Below are positions 19,194-27,869 of a stretch of DNA of 64,000 bases, piece after piece. Every line of letters begins with the position of its first letter. Position 1 is the stretch's first letter. Under the pieces are notes generated by a model. It was not told the DNA's origin, searched no databases, and saw only the letters and a program-made list of their open reading frames with translations. The position numbers and the translations under genes are program-made. Source of the stretch: Sva-07 sp963752815 (GTDB lineage Bacteria; Actinomycetota; Acidimicrobiia; Acidimicrobiales; Ilumatobacteraceae); the NCBI GenBank assembly GCA_963752815.1, contig CAVVZI010000009.1, positions 251,130 through 315,129 on the forward strand. Direction: 5' to 3'.

Positions 19194-19228
19194 ACCTGTT
19201 GCGCGGGGTCAGGCACAACGCAACAGGT
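19194..19228. repeat. CCTGTTGCG-family stem-loop in the ahpC-ahpF gap
   Basis: ACCTGTTGCG and CGCAACAGGT form a perfect 10-bp stem with loop CGGGGTCAGGCACAA. It is the inverse-orientation relative of 7845-7879, sharing CGCGGGGTCAGGCAC. Confidence 0.8.
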
Positions 19229-19261
19229 CGGTGTGCAGGTCAGGATCCTGCACACCGACCT
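19225..19261. terminator. Strong hairpin downstream of ahpC
   Basis: AGGTCGGTGTGCAGG pairs perfectly with CCTGCACACCGACCT around TCAGGAT (15-bp stem). It overlaps the preceding repeat by 4 bases. Lying between ahpC and ahpF, it could partly terminate transcription or protect the ahpC mRNA end, giving more AhpC than AhpF; inference. Confidence 0.7.
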
Positions 19262-19287
19262 GCGAGCGGTGCGTCAGTGCGTTCGGC

Positions 19288-19851
19288 TCAGAGCTTGCCG
19301 ACGAGGTCGAGCGACGGTGACAGGGTGTCATCGCCCTCTTCCCACTTGGCCGGGCAGACCTCGCCCGGATGGGTGCGCACGTACTGCGCGGCCTTGATCT
19401 TGCGGAGCAGTTCGACGGCGTTGCGGCCGATGCCCTCGGCGGTGACCTCGGCGAACTGGATCACGCCGTCGGGGTCGATCAGGAACGTGCCACGGTTGGC
19501 GAGACCTTGGTCTTCGCGCATCATGCCGAAGTTGCGGGTGATCTGGCCGGTCGCGTCACCGAGCATCGGGTACTCGATCTTGCCGATCGTGTCGGACGTG
19601 CTGTGCCACGCCTTGTGCGTGAAGTGCGTGTCGGTCGACACCGAGTAGACCTCGACGCCGAGGCGCCGGAACTCGGCGTAGTTGTCGGCCAGGTCGCCCA
19701 ATTCGGTCGGGCAGACGAACGTGAAGTCGGCCGGGTAGAAGAACACGACGGCCCATTTGCCGGCGAGGTCGGCATCGCTGACGTCGACGAACGCGCCGTT
19801 GTGGAAGGCGGTCGCGCTGAAGGGCTGGATCTTGGTGTTGATCAGTGACAT
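19288..19851 (-). CDS. ahpC: alkyl hydroperoxide reductase AhpC (2-Cys peroxiredoxin)
   Basis: 187 residues from MSLINTKIQPF; an upstream in-frame start would add a poorly supported 18 residues. Peroxidatic Cys47 lies in PADFTFVCPTELGDL and the resolving Cys166 in GEVCPAKW, with the AhpC/E. coli-type spacing. It reduces hydrogen peroxide, organic peroxides and peroxynitrite in the cytoplasm, and is reduced by the AhpF encoded next. First gene of ahpC-ahpF-oxyR; an OxyR-like site lies upstream. Confidence 0.96.
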   Translation of the reverse strand: MSLINTKIQPFSATAFHNGAFVDVSDADLAGKWAVVFFYPADFTFVCPTELGDLADNYAEFRRLGVEVYSVSTDTHFTHKAWHSTSDTIGKIEYPMLGDATGQITRNFGMMREDQGLANRGTFLIDPDGVIQFAEVTAEGIGRNAVELLRKIKAAQYVRTHPGEVCPAKWEEGDDTLSPSLDLVGKL

Positions 19852-19923
19852 GGTCTGCTTTCGGGTTCGGGGGTGTGGAGGGGTAACGACAGCCAGGGTA
19901 GGCACACCCTGATCAAAGGGTGC

Positions 19924-19960
19924 AATTATTGATTCAATGAATTCGATCGATGGTGACTAT
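19924..19960 (-). promoter_or_regulatory. Candidate OxyR-binding site upstream of ahpC
   Basis: Read on the minus strand, ATAG-N7-CGAT-N7-ATTG-N7-AATT has the spacing of the OxyR site (ATAG-N7-CTAT-N7-ATAG-N7-CTAT) and matches 11 of 16 specified bases, the last quarter poorly. This AT-rich island 73-109 bases before the ahpC start stands out from the GC-rich surroundings. Confidence 0.35.
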
Positions 19961-20048
19961 CAGTGACGATCGAAGCCGACGTCCTCGCTGGGGGAGCTAC
20001 GATCCGCCCGGCTCGACACGACCGTCGCCGCCGAAACAGGAGCCTCCC

Positions 20049-20786
20049 GTGACCTATTGCCTCGCACTCCGACTCCACGAAGCCTTGGTCTTCGTGTCCG
20101 ACACGCGCACGAACGCCGGGCTCGACAACATCGGCAATTACCGCAAGCTCCACGTGATCGACGCCGGCCCCGACCGCGCCTTCGTCCTGCAGTCCGCCGG
20201 CAACCTCGCCACCACCCAGGAAGTCCTCGACCACATCCACCAGGACCTGGCAAATCCCGGTGAGTACGAAAGCCTGGCCACCGTCGATCAGCTCTTCGAG
20301 GCCGCTCTGTACATCGGCCGGCTCAGCCAGCAGGTCGCGACGCGCCACCGGGACGGTCTGTCGCGGGTCGGCGCCGACGCCACGGCCACGTTCATCCTCG
20401 GCGGGCAGGTGAAGGACAACCCGGCCGACATCTTGCTGCTGTACCCGGAGGGCAACTACATCCGTGCGTCCGACAGCCGGCCGTTCCTCCAGATCGGCGA
20501 GAGCAAGTACGGCAAGTTCATGCTCGAGCTCGGTGTGCGCGCCCACGTGTCCGGCCAGAAGGCGATCAAGATGGCGCTCAGCTCGATGGTCAGCACGGCC
20601 CACGCCAACCTCTCCGTCGGCCCGCCCTACGACATCGGCGTGTACCGCAACGGCTCGCACACCGTCGAGCAGTACCGGATCGACACCGACTCCGGATACC
20701 TCGATGAGTTGCAGGAGGCCTGGATCGAGCACATGCTCGAGGCCGTCGATCTGCTCCCGCCGATCCCGGCCGACCTCGGCACCTGA
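20049..20786 (+). CDS. Anbu-type proteasome-like peptidase
   Basis: 245 residues, GTG start (20049). The N-terminus MTYCLALRLHEALVFVSDTRTNAGLDNIGNYRKL is diagnostic of Anbu (ancestral beta subunit), related to HslV and proteasome beta subunits. Thr2 would be the N-terminal nucleophile, exposed after Met removal. Later features: VLQSAGNLATTQEVLDHI and LLLYPEGNYIRAS. Anbu forms open helical or ring assemblies, and its physiological substrate is unsettled. Usual partners (ATP-grasp, alpha-E, transglutaminase-like) are not next to it here; instead a DUF1704 protein follows 28 bases downstream, probably co-transcribed. Confidence 0.93.
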   Translation: MTYCLALRLHEALVFVSDTRTNAGLDNIGNYRKLHVIDAGPDRAFVLQSAGNLATTQEVLDHIHQDLANPGEYESLATVDQLFEAALYIGRLSQQVATRHRDGLSRVGADATATFILGGQVKDNPADILLLYPEGNYIRASDSRPFLQIGESKYGKFMLELGVRAHVSGQKAIKMALSSMVSTAHANLSVGPPYDIGVYRNGSHTVEQYRIDTDSGYLDELQEAWIEHMLEAVDLLPPIPADLGT

Positions 20787-20814
20787 CGCGGCGCGGTTGT
20801 GGCAGAGTTCGGCC

Positions 20815-22101
20815 ATGACTGACACCGACGCTCAGGACGACCGGTACCGCCGTGCCGCGACGATCTTGCACGACGTGGCCAAGCCGATGCGGGTGCTGTC
20901 GGCACTCGCCTGGGACGCCTCCATCCGGGAGGAGTTCCTCGCCTCGGGCGGCACCAAGCTGCCCGAACCGACGTACCAGCCGATCGACCCGGGCCCGGTG
21001 CTCGACGGGGTGGCCGAGGCCCGCCGGATCCTCCGGTTCGGCCCGACGATCGACGAGTGGTTGTTGCGCGAGGCCGCTTCGATCGAGGCCACCGCACTGA
21101 TGCTGTCGTCGCTCGGCACTCCCGCGTTCCACGCCTACAGCCGCCAGCTGTATGGAGTCCCGAACCAGCCCCTGCGCTACGACCCGGCGACGCCGCTGGA
21201 GCTGGCCGAGAAGGTGCAGTCCAGCCTCGCCGAGCTGACGACGGTCAAGCTGATGCGGCCGCCGGTGCGGACGCACACGAGCGAGGAGATCGCCGCGAAG
21301 TTGAAGGCCGCCGTCGACGAGCACTTCGGCGACGGCGCACCCGAGATCCTCGTCGTCGACGAGTTGTCCGCCAACGCCGTCGCCTCCACCAGCCGCATCA
21401 AGATCCGGCGCGACGCCCAGTTCACCGCGAAGGACGCGGCCCAGCTCCTGAACCACGAGGCCTTCATCCACGTGGCGACGGGCAAGAACGGGCAGGAGCA
21501 GACCGACATCCCGATCCTGGCGATCGGCCACCCCGGCACGACTCGCACCCAGGAAGGCCTCGCCGTGTACTCCGAGTACGTGTCGGGGACGCTCGATCTC
21601 GACCGTCTCGGGCGGCTCGCCGACCGGATCCTCGCGGTCCAGATGGTGATCGACGGCGCCGATTTCATCGAGATCTACCGCTGGTTCCTCGACCGCAGCG
21701 CGACGCCCGAGCAGGCGTTCGAATCCACCAGGCGCAACTTCCGAGGAGGCGTGATCACCGGCGGATCGCCGTTCACGAAGGACTGCTCGTACCTGTCGGG
21801 CTACCTCACGGTGGCGACGTTCGTGCGCGCCGCGTTCACCGCGGGCCGGCCCGACACGCTCGGTCTGATCTTCTCCGGCAAGCTCGACATCTGGTCGATC
21901 GCCGCGCTCGGCGAACTGCGCAGCCGTGGCCTCGTGAAGCCACCGAAGTACCTTCCCCCCTGGGCGCTCGACCCCGGCTGGGTGCTCAGCCACCTCACGC
22001 TCAACACGTTCATGGCCAACATCGACCTGTCGGCCGTGGCCGATGCCGTCGGCGACGTGCTCGCCGAGTGTCCGACCGTCGAGATCGCGCTACGCGACTG
22101 A
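20815..22101 (+). CDS. DUF1704 / QEGLA-motif putative metallopeptidase
   Basis: 428 residues. It contains NHEAFIHVAT, an HExxxH zinc-type motif, followed about 35 residues later by TRTQEGLAVYSEY, the QEGLA motif with a third ligand-like Glu. This is the DUF1704 family, to which the eukaryotic MATCAP tyrosine carboxypeptidases belong; bacterial members are often named flavohemoglobin-expression modulating, with no proven reaction. No signal peptide, so cytoplasmic. It follows Anbu closely, suggesting a joint role in peptide or tail processing (inference). Its last 12 bases overlap the convergent VOC-cupin gene. Confidence 0.9.
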   Translation: MTDTDAQDDRYRRAATILHDVAKPMRVLSALAWDASIREEFLASGGTKLPEPTYQPIDPGPVLDGVAEARRILRFGPTIDEWLLREAASIEATALMLSSLGTPAFHAYSRQLYGVPNQPLRYDPATPLELAEKVQSSLAELTTVKLMRPPVRTHTSEEIAAKLKAAVDEHFGDGAPEILVVDELSANAVASTSRIKIRRDAQFTAKDAAQLLNHEAFIHVATGKNGQEQTDIPILAIGHPGTTRTQEGLAVYSEYVSGTLDLDRLGRLADRILAVQMVIDGADFIEIYRWFLDRSATPEQAFESTRRNFRGGVITGGSPFTKDCSYLSGYLTVATFVRAAFTAGRPDTLGLIFSGKLDIWSIAALGELRSRGLVKPPKYLPPWALDPGWVLSHLTLNTFMANIDLSAVADAVGDVLAECPTVEIALRD

Positions 22102-23190
22102 CACCGCGTCGGACGGCAACGTCACCTCGAGGAACTCGAAGTCGTCGCTCCAATCCGACCACTGCCACGTCGCGCCGGGCGGCACGGCGATCGCGTCGAA
22201 CGAGGCCACCGACTCGGCGCGCCGAACCCCGAGATGCTCGACGGTGACGACCGCCTGCCCGCGGAGCACCACGTCGAACACGAACTCGCCATCGTGCGTC
22301 AGCGAACGGTCGGCGGACGGCGCGGACGGCGCCGAGTCGGCGCGCACCACCGTGGCGCCGGCGAGGCCGTCGGTGGCCGTCGCCACTCCGGTGCGGCGCA
22401 CCGACAACCCGTCGATCAGCCAGGGCGACCAGTCGGCACCGGCGGCGACGTCACGGACGAAGTGCTGGCCGCCGAACGATCGATCGGGCACCGCGACAGC
22501 CGTGGGCAGCTCGATCGAGTGCTCGACGAACGTGTCGTGGACGGCAGGGCAGCCGATCTCGATCACCTCGAGTCCCACGGAGGCCTGCAGCACCCGGTGG
22601 CGGATCTCCGGTGGCTGCACCACACAGTCGCCGGCTTCGAGCCGGAACGGTGGGCCCTGGTCCTCGTAGACGAGGTCGACCCAGCCGCGGGCGCAGAAGA
22701 TCATCTGGAACCGGATGCGATGGAAATGCACCACGTCGGCGACCGCTCCGCCGCCCGGAATGCGGATGTGCGACGCGATGAAGCGACCGCCCCACCGATC
22801 GGGCAACAGGTCGCGGTACGCCATGCCGGCGCGGCCCGCGCCGAACCCATCGTCCGATCGCACGACCGACAGCGACGGCCGGTTGTCGGGCAACGCGTAG
22901 CCGGCCCCGTCGGCGACCAGTTCGATCTCGGTTCCGTTCGGCGCGGTCAGCGTCGTGCCCGCGCGGTCATCAGACACCGCGAGCGCGAAGCGACCGGGCA
23001 CATCGATCGCACCGCGGTGAAGTCGTACTGACGCTCCGTGCCCGGACAACACGATCGTCGACGGGCTGTCGGCCGGGGCGATCCTGTCGACACGTAGACC
23101 GACGACCTGCGTGAAGAACTCGACCATCGCATCGAGGTCGACGCACTCGATCACCGTGTCGAGTCGGCCCGGATCGATCGTCGGTGGCAC
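22090..23190 (-). CDS. VOC domain fused to cupin domains
   Basis: 366 residues. Residues 1 to about 115 form a glyoxalase/VOC module (LDTVIECVDLDAMVEFFTQVVGLRVDRI, GTEIELV). The rest is a double cupin: HFHRIRFQMIFCARGWVDLVYEDQG with PPFRLEAGDCVVQPPEIRHRVLQAS, and a second half ending EFVFDVVLRGQAVVTVE and VPPGATWQWSD. The first cupin keeps His residues that could bind metal; the second looks degenerate. A metal-dependent isomerase, dioxygenase or lyase is possible. It lies head-to-tail with the SCO6745-like gene, 3 bases after its stop. Confidence 0.82.
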   Translation of the reverse strand: MPPTIDPGRLDTVIECVDLDAMVEFFTQVVGLRVDRIAPADSPSTIVLSGHGASVRLHRGAIDVPGRFALAVSDDRAGTTLTAPNGTEIELVADGAGYALPDNRPSLSVVRSDDGFGAGRAGMAYRDLLPDRWGGRFIASHIRIPGGGAVADVVHFHRIRFQMIFCARGWVDLVYEDQGPPFRLEAGDCVVQPPEIRHRVLQASVGLEVIEIGCPAVHDTFVEHSIELPTAVAVPDRSFGGQHFVRDVAAGADWSPWLIDGLSVRRTGVATATDGLAGATVVRADSAPSAPSADRSLTHDGEFVFDVVLRGQAVVTVEHLGVRRAESVASFDAIAVPPGATWQWSDWSDDFEFLEVTLPSDAVSVA

Positions 23191-23193
23191 GGC

Positions 23194-24085
23194 TCAGCGT
23201 GCGGCGAGATCGTGCGGTCCGTCCGACAGGTAGCCGAGACCCTGCCGCACGCGCACACCCCATGGTTCGAGGATCGCGCACACCTCTGGTGCGCCGTCGC
23301 CCAGGGCGTCGAGCGCGGGCGCCATCTGGTCGTCGGTGGCGACCTCGATCCCCTCGCGCACCCGGCGACCCTCGTCGGACAAGCCCGTCTCCGTCGAGCA
23401 GTCCACGGTCGCGCAGCCCCGCTTCGGCGGCGTCGAACTCCTGCTCCGTCCACCCGCGCGACCGGCTGTAGCTGCGCATCGGAAGGCTCCAATACAACTC
23501 CGTCAGCAGACCGATCTGCGTGGCGGTGAGGCCGGCCGACACCCACGCCGCGTTGTGTGAATCGCCTCGGTACTCGCGCAGGAAATCGCCATGGTGCCAA
23601 GTCGCGGCGAGCGGGTCGTCGGGTACGTCGAGCGACCGGATGCCCGCGGCCAGCGGGCGTCCCGAGATCGGGAGCGCGGCCGCTGCCGTCGCGAGCAACT
23701 CCGCGGCGCGCTCGACACCTTCCGGCGCGTCGCCGAGCAACCGGCGCAGTTGGCCGACAGCGCCCTCGGCCCGTGCGTCGCGGATCGTGGCGGCATCGGT
23801 GCGCTGCCAGGCTTCGTCGACGAGCGGAACCACGATCGCCGGGCTGAACACGCCGAACGCGGCGGCGATCACCTCGCCGGGCACCTGACCCATCACGCTG
23901 CCCCGACTGGCGAAGTAGGAGGGGCCATCAGGCAGCGCGACTCCGTTCGCGTTGCCGGGGCTCTCGGCGAACCCGAGCGCGACGTAGCCCGAATGGCATT
24001 CGGGCGAGAAGTACACCTGGCCGACAACCGGTTCGAGCGCCGACGCGAGTCGGCGGGCCAATCGTGAACGGTCGCTGAGTTCCAT
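23194..24085 (-). CDS. SCO6745-family (SalK-like) HTH protein (frame broken near 23385)
   Basis: N-terminal helical region (LARRLASALEPVVGQVYFSPECHSGYVALGF) and a C-terminal MarR-like winged helix: AAWVSAGLTATQIGLLTELYW, LPMRSYSRSRGWTEQEFDAAEAGLRDRGLLDGDG, then after the break LSDEGRRVREGIEVATDDQM. This is the layout of the SCO6745 family of actinobacteria, similar to SalK, whose function is not settled. The break is a one-base shift; both parts are otherwise conserved. Transcribed just before the VOC-cupin gene, probably together. Confidence 0.8.
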
Positions 24086-24158
24086 GGCCGGGCACCGTAC
24101 GCGGTCGCCGTCGCGGACGACGATCCGAGCGGACGCGAGCTCGTGCTACACATCACTC

Positions 24159-24923
24159 ATGACGACCAAGGTCTTCGTCCACGGCAACCCCGAAGTCGAC
24201 GCGATCTGGTCGCTGCTCGTCGCCGAATTGCGTGCCCGCGGCATCGACGACATCGTCCTGCTGTCTCCGCCCGGATTCGGCGCGCCCACGCCGGACGGTT
24301 GGGTGGGCGATGTCGCGTCGTACCGGTCGTGGCTGATCGGCGAGCTGGAGCGGATCGGTGGGTCGGGGCAGGTGATCGACCTCGTCGGCCACGACTGGGG
24401 TGCCGGTCACGTGTTCGGCGCCGTCGCCGACCGCCCCGAGCTCGTCCGGTCGTTCGCGGCCGACGCCGGCGGCCTCATCCATCCCGACTACGTCTGGCAC
24501 GACATGGCCCAGGTCTGGCAGACACCGGGAGCCGGTGAGGAAATGATCGAGGCGATGATCGGCGGCTCGCTCACCGATCGTCAAGCGATCTTCGCCGGCC
24601 TGGGTGCACCCGCCGACATCGCCGCGGCGATGGCCGAGGGAGCGACCCCAGAGATGGGTCGGTGCATCCTGACGCTCTACCGCGATGCGGCCCAACCGGT
24701 GGCCAAGGAGCTCGGCCAGCGATTGCTCGCCGCGGCGCGCCCGCCGGCGCTGGTGATCTTGGCGAGCGACGACCCGTACGTCTCAGCGGCCCTAGGGGCC
24801 GAGACGGCCGCGGCGCTCGGCGCCGAGGTGCTGCGGCTCGACGGGTGCGGCCACTGGTGGATGTTCGAGGAGCCGGGCCGAGCGGCCGACGGGCTCGTGG
24901 CCTTCTGGTCGAGTCTCGACTGA
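24159..24923 (+). CDS. alpha/beta-hydrolase (dehalogenase/epoxide-hydrolase-like)
   Basis: 254 residues. FVHGNPEVDAIWSLL is the HGNP oxyanion motif typical of haloalkane dehalogenases and epoxide hydrolases; LVGHDWGAGHVFG places an Asp as nucleophile; DDPYVSAALG and DGCGHWWMFEEP supply the second acid and His. Asp-nucleophile members hydrolyse carbon-halogen bonds or epoxides, though many in this branch have unknown substrates. It stands alone, convergent with rpmA, from which it is separated by a tandem hairpin. Confidence 0.88.
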   Translation: MTTKVFVHGNPEVDAIWSLLVAELRARGIDDIVLLSPPGFGAPTPDGWVGDVASYRSWLIGELERIGGSGQVIDLVGHDWGAGHVFGAVADRPELVRSFAADAGGLIHPDYVWHDMAQVWQTPGAGEEMIEAMIGGSLTDRQAIFAGLGAPADIAAAMAEGATPEMGRCILTLYRDAAQPVAKELGQRLLAAARPPALVILASDDPYVSAALGAETAAALGAEVLRLDGCGHWWMFEEPGRAADGLVAFWSSLD

Positions 24924-24943
24924 GACGACCATCCGCGACGAAC

Positions 24944-25005
24944 GGTTCGTTCGGGGTCGGGGCCGAAACGAACCGGTTCGTTCGGGGTCGGGGCCGAAAC
25001 GAACC
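24944..25005. repeat. Two exact tandem copies of a 31-bp hairpin unit
   Basis: Units 24944-24974 and 24975-25005 are identical. Each begins GGTTCGTTCGG and ends CCGAAACGAACC, so each folds on itself, and the pair can also form one longer hairpin. Located between the convergent hydrolase and rpmA stops; bidirectional termination is likely. Confidence 0.85.
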
Positions 25006-25011
25006 GAACTG

Positions 25012-25275
25012 TCAGGCGTCGGCGGAGACCGGCGTGACGTCGATGGTCTTGCGGCCCTTGCTCTGGCCGAACGAGACCGAACCGTCGACGAGGCTGAACA
25101 ACGTGTCGTCCTTGCCCTTGCCGACGTTCTTGCCAGGATGGAACTTGGTGCCACGCTGACGGATCAGGATGGTGCCAGCGGTGATGTTGGTGCCGGCGAA
25201 CACCTTGACGCCCAGGCGCTGGGCATTCGAATCGCGACCGTTGCGGGTAGAACCGCCACCTTTTGTCTTTGACAT
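25012..25275 (-). CDS. rpmA: 50S ribosomal protein L27
   Basis: 87 residues: KTKGGGSTRNGRDSNAQRLGVK, FAGTNITAGTILIRQRGTKFHPG and KDDTLFSLVDGSVSF are L27 signatures. The N-terminus MSKTKGGG replaces the common MAHKKGGG; it extends toward the peptidyl-transferase centre. Directly follows rplU with a 12-base gap; last gene of the rne-rplU-rpmA set. The GTPase gene obg, which often follows, is absent here. Confidence 0.97.
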   Translation of the reverse strand: MSKTKGGGSTRNGRDSNAQRLGVKVFAGTNITAGTILIRQRGTKFHPGKNVGKGKDDTLFSLVDGSVSFGQSKGRKTIDVTPVSADA

Positions 25276-25287
25276 GACGCTGGCTCC

Positions 25288-25596
25288 TCAGATGCTGATC
25301 GAGGTGATCTCGACCACGTGGTAGTTCTGGCGATGTCCGTAGCGACGGTGCTGGTTGGTGCGCTTCTTGAAGGTGTACCCGTTGATCTTGGGGCCCTTCG
25401 TGCGGCCGATCACCTTGCCGGTGACCGTGGCACCCTTCAGTTCGTCAGGCGTGGCGAACACGGTGCTGCCGTCGACCACCATCACGGGGGTCAGCGACAC
25501 GTCGCTGCCGTCTTCGGCATCGAGCAATTCGACCCGGACCTGCTGGCCTTCGGCCACTTTTTCCTGTTTGCCGCCCGAGGCGATGACTGCGTACAT
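25288..25596 (-). CDS. rplU: 50S ribosomal protein L21
   Basis: 102 residues from MYAVIASGGKQEKVAEGQQV. KGPKINGYTFKKRTNQHRRYGHRQ near the C-terminus is the conserved rRNA-binding segment, ending VEITSISI. It binds 23S rRNA. The ATG at 25596 was chosen because it gives the canonical N-terminus. 73 bases separate it from the rne stop, enough for its own promoter, but co-transcription with rpmA is near certain. Confidence 0.97.
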   Translation of the reverse strand: MYAVIASGGKQEKVAEGQQVRVELLDAEDGSDVSLTPVMVVDGSTVFATPDELKGATVTGKVIGRTKGPKINGYTFKKRTNQHRRYGHRQNYHVVEITSISI

Positions 25597-25669
25597 AGCG
25601 GGAACCGATGCTAGCGGCGGAGCGGCCGATCTCAACCGGCCCGTCGCGCGTCATTCGGTCGAACGTCAC

Positions 25670-27616
25670 TCATTCGAGCAGGCTGTAGTCGACCATGACG
25701 CCGCGACCCTGACATTCCGGGCACTCCTCGGAGTACTCGCGCAGGAGACCCTCGCCGATGCGCTTGCGGGTCATCTCCACGAGACCGAGCTCGGAGATGT
25801 CGAAGATCTGGGAGCGGGTCTTGTCGCGGGCGAGCGCGTTGCGGAACGCCTCGACGACCTTGGCCCGGTTCTCGCGGATCTCCATGTCGATGAAGTCGAT
25901 CACGATGATGCCGCCGATGTCGCGCAGCCGGAGCTGCTTGGCGATCTCCTCGGCGGCTTCCATGTTGTTGTGGAACACGGTGGCCTCGAGGTTCGACGTG
26001 CCGACGTTCTTGCCGGTGTTCACGTCGATGACGGTGAGGGCCTCGGTGTGCTCGATGATCAACGAGCCGCCCGACGGGAGCCACACCTTGCGATCGAGCG
26101 CCTTGTGGACCTGCTCGTGCACGTGCTGCTTCTCGAACAACGACAGCCCGGTGGCGGCGGGATCGTAGTACTCGATGCGATCGGCGAGATCCGGGTTGAA
26201 CGCGGCGACGTACCGGCGCACCTCGTTGTAGAGCCGCTCGTCGTCGATCATCACCCCGCGATAGTCGGCGTTGAACTCCTCGCGGATCACCCGCACGGCC
26301 AGTTCGGGCTCGCGGTACAGCAGCGTCGGCCGCTGGGCCTTGGCGGCACGGGCGGCGATGTCCTCCCACTGATCGAGCAGGATGGTCATGTCGGCGCGGA
26401 GCTCCTCTTCGGTCGCAGCCTCGGCGGCGGTGCGCACGATCAGGCCGTGCTCGGCCGGCTTCACCCGGTCGAGGATGCCGCGCAGGCGCTTGCGCACGTC
26501 GTCGGGCAGGCGCTTGGAGATGCCGTAGGTCGTGGAGTTCGGGATGAGCACCACGAACCGCCCGGGCAGCGACACCTCCTGGGTGAGGCGGGCGCCCTTG
26601 TGGCCGATCGGGTTCTTCGTGACCTGACAGATGATCAACTGCTTGTTGCGCAGGATGTCCTCGATGCGCAGGTTCTTGCCCGCCTGCTCGATGTCCTCCG
26701 CGTCGTACTGCACGTCGCCGCGGTACAGCACGGCGTTCTTCGGGGTGGCGATGTCGACGAACGCCGCTTCCATGCCCGGCAGGACGTTCTGCACCCGGCC
26801 GACGTAGATGTTGCCGTGGATCTGGGCGACGTCGTCGGCCGGGCGGCTCACGTAGTGCTCGATCAGGTTCCGACCCTCGAGAACCGCCACCTGGGCCATG
26901 CCCGGGCGCACCTGGACGGCCATGAAGTAGCGACCGATCGGTTTCCCGTTCCGCTCCCGGCCGCGCCGCGTCTCGAGCATCGCCGCATCCATTGCGTCCT
27001 CGGACCGGTCACCGTCGCGACGTGTGCGCCGCGAGCGCTTGGCAGGACCCTTGCCGGCCGCCGCGCCGTCGATCTGACCGTCGGCGGCGTCGGAGCGCTC
27101 GCTCGCGTCGCCTGCGCCGCCCCCATCGGGGCGTCCACCACCGGATCGTCCGCCTCCCGAGCCGCGCCGCTTGCGACGCTTCGGACCGGTGCCGCCCGCC
27201 GGCTCCTCGTCGGTCACGGGCTTGCGTGCCGGGCCGGGGGGTGGCGATGTGGGGATCGGCATCGTGTCGCCGATCTTGGGCCGCCGGACCAGTGCCCGTT
27301 CCGCGGCCTCGACCGACGGTCGGCCCTCACTCATCGGTTCGGGGAGTTCCACCTCGTCGTCGGTGTCGTCGGTGCTGGCCTGACCGCCCGCGGCCGGTGT
27401 GCGACGGCGTTGTCCACCCCGTGAACCGCGACGCCGTTTGGCGGGATCGCCACCGGTCGCATCGTCGTCACTGTCGTCGATGCCCTGGTCAGTCGACTGC
27501 TTCGCTTCGGGCAGGTCGGTGCTGGTGGTCGCTTCGGTGCTGGTGATCGCGTCGGTGGTGACCGACTGTGTCGTCGAGGCGGCAGGGCTGCCGGCGTCGG
27601 CGTCGAGATGTTCCAT
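25670..27616 (-). CDS. rng: ribonuclease E/G
   Basis: 648 residues. About 200 disordered N-terminal residues, rich in Thr, Asp and basic patches (KRRRGSRGGQRRR), precede the catalytic core: S1-like IHGNIYVGRVQNVLPGMEAA, KGARLTQEVSLPGRFVVLIP, and the DNase-I-like site with the metal Asp residues in LTVIDVNTGKNVG and IVIDFIDMEIRENRAKV. The C-terminal CPECQGRG is the zinc-link that joins monomers. It starts RNA decay and rRNA maturation by single-strand cleavage. The 253 bases before it hold no gene but an ACCCCCGGGGGT palindrome at about 27820, perhaps part of an autoregulatory leader. Confidence 0.95.
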   Translation of the reverse strand: MEHLDADAGSPAASTTQSVTTDAITSTEATTSTDLPEAKQSTDQGIDDSDDDATGGDPAKRRRGSRGGQRRRTPAAGGQASTDDTDDEVELPEPMSEGRPSVEAAERALVRRPKIGDTMPIPTSPPPGPARKPVTDEEPAGGTGPKRRKRRGSGGGRSGGGRPDGGGAGDASERSDAADGQIDGAAAGKGPAKRSRRTRRDGDRSEDAMDAAMLETRRGRERNGKPIGRYFMAVQVRPGMAQVAVLEGRNLIEHYVSRPADDVAQIHGNIYVGRVQNVLPGMEAAFVDIATPKNAVLYRGDVQYDAEDIEQAGKNLRIEDILRNKQLIICQVTKNPIGHKGARLTQEVSLPGRFVVLIPNSTTYGISKRLPDDVRKRLRGILDRVKPAEHGLIVRTAAEAATEEELRADMTILLDQWEDIAARAAKAQRPTLLYREPELAVRVIREEFNADYRGVMIDDERLYNEVRRYVAAFNPDLADRIEYYDPAATGLSLFEKQHVHEQVHKALDRKVWLPSGGSLIIEHTEALTVIDVNTGKNVGTSNLEATVFHNNMEAAEEIAKQLRLRDIGGIIVIDFIDMEIRENRAKVVEAFRNALARDKTRSQIFDISELGLVEMTRKRIGEGLLREYSEECPECQGRGVMVDYSLLE

Positions 27617-27869
27617 GGGTTGGGGATTCCCTTCTGAGGAGCGCCGTTCCTGGGCGCCCGGTGCGCGCGATCACTTGCCCGTTGCAACAGACCTGCGCGC
27701 CGCGATGTGGTTTCGTCGAGGTCGCCCGCGCACGGCGCGGCGATCGTTCGATGCTGAACGCTCGACGAGTGGACATTGAACCAATGACACTACGCGTCGA
27801 GCGCATGGAGGAATTGTACCCCCGGGGGTCCTCGGTTCGCCGATCGACCGCGCGGAGCGCGGGCAACGC

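Noticed and set aside
17095..19320. 741-residue plus-strand open frame
   Set aside because: Antisense shadow of oxyR-ahpF.
25355..27424. 689-residue plus-strand open frame
   Set aside because: Antisense of rplU and RNase E/G.
27681..27690. GTTGCAACAG near the rne leader as a third MarR operator
   Set aside because: One arm base does not match TGTTGCAACA and there is no aromatic gene nearby.
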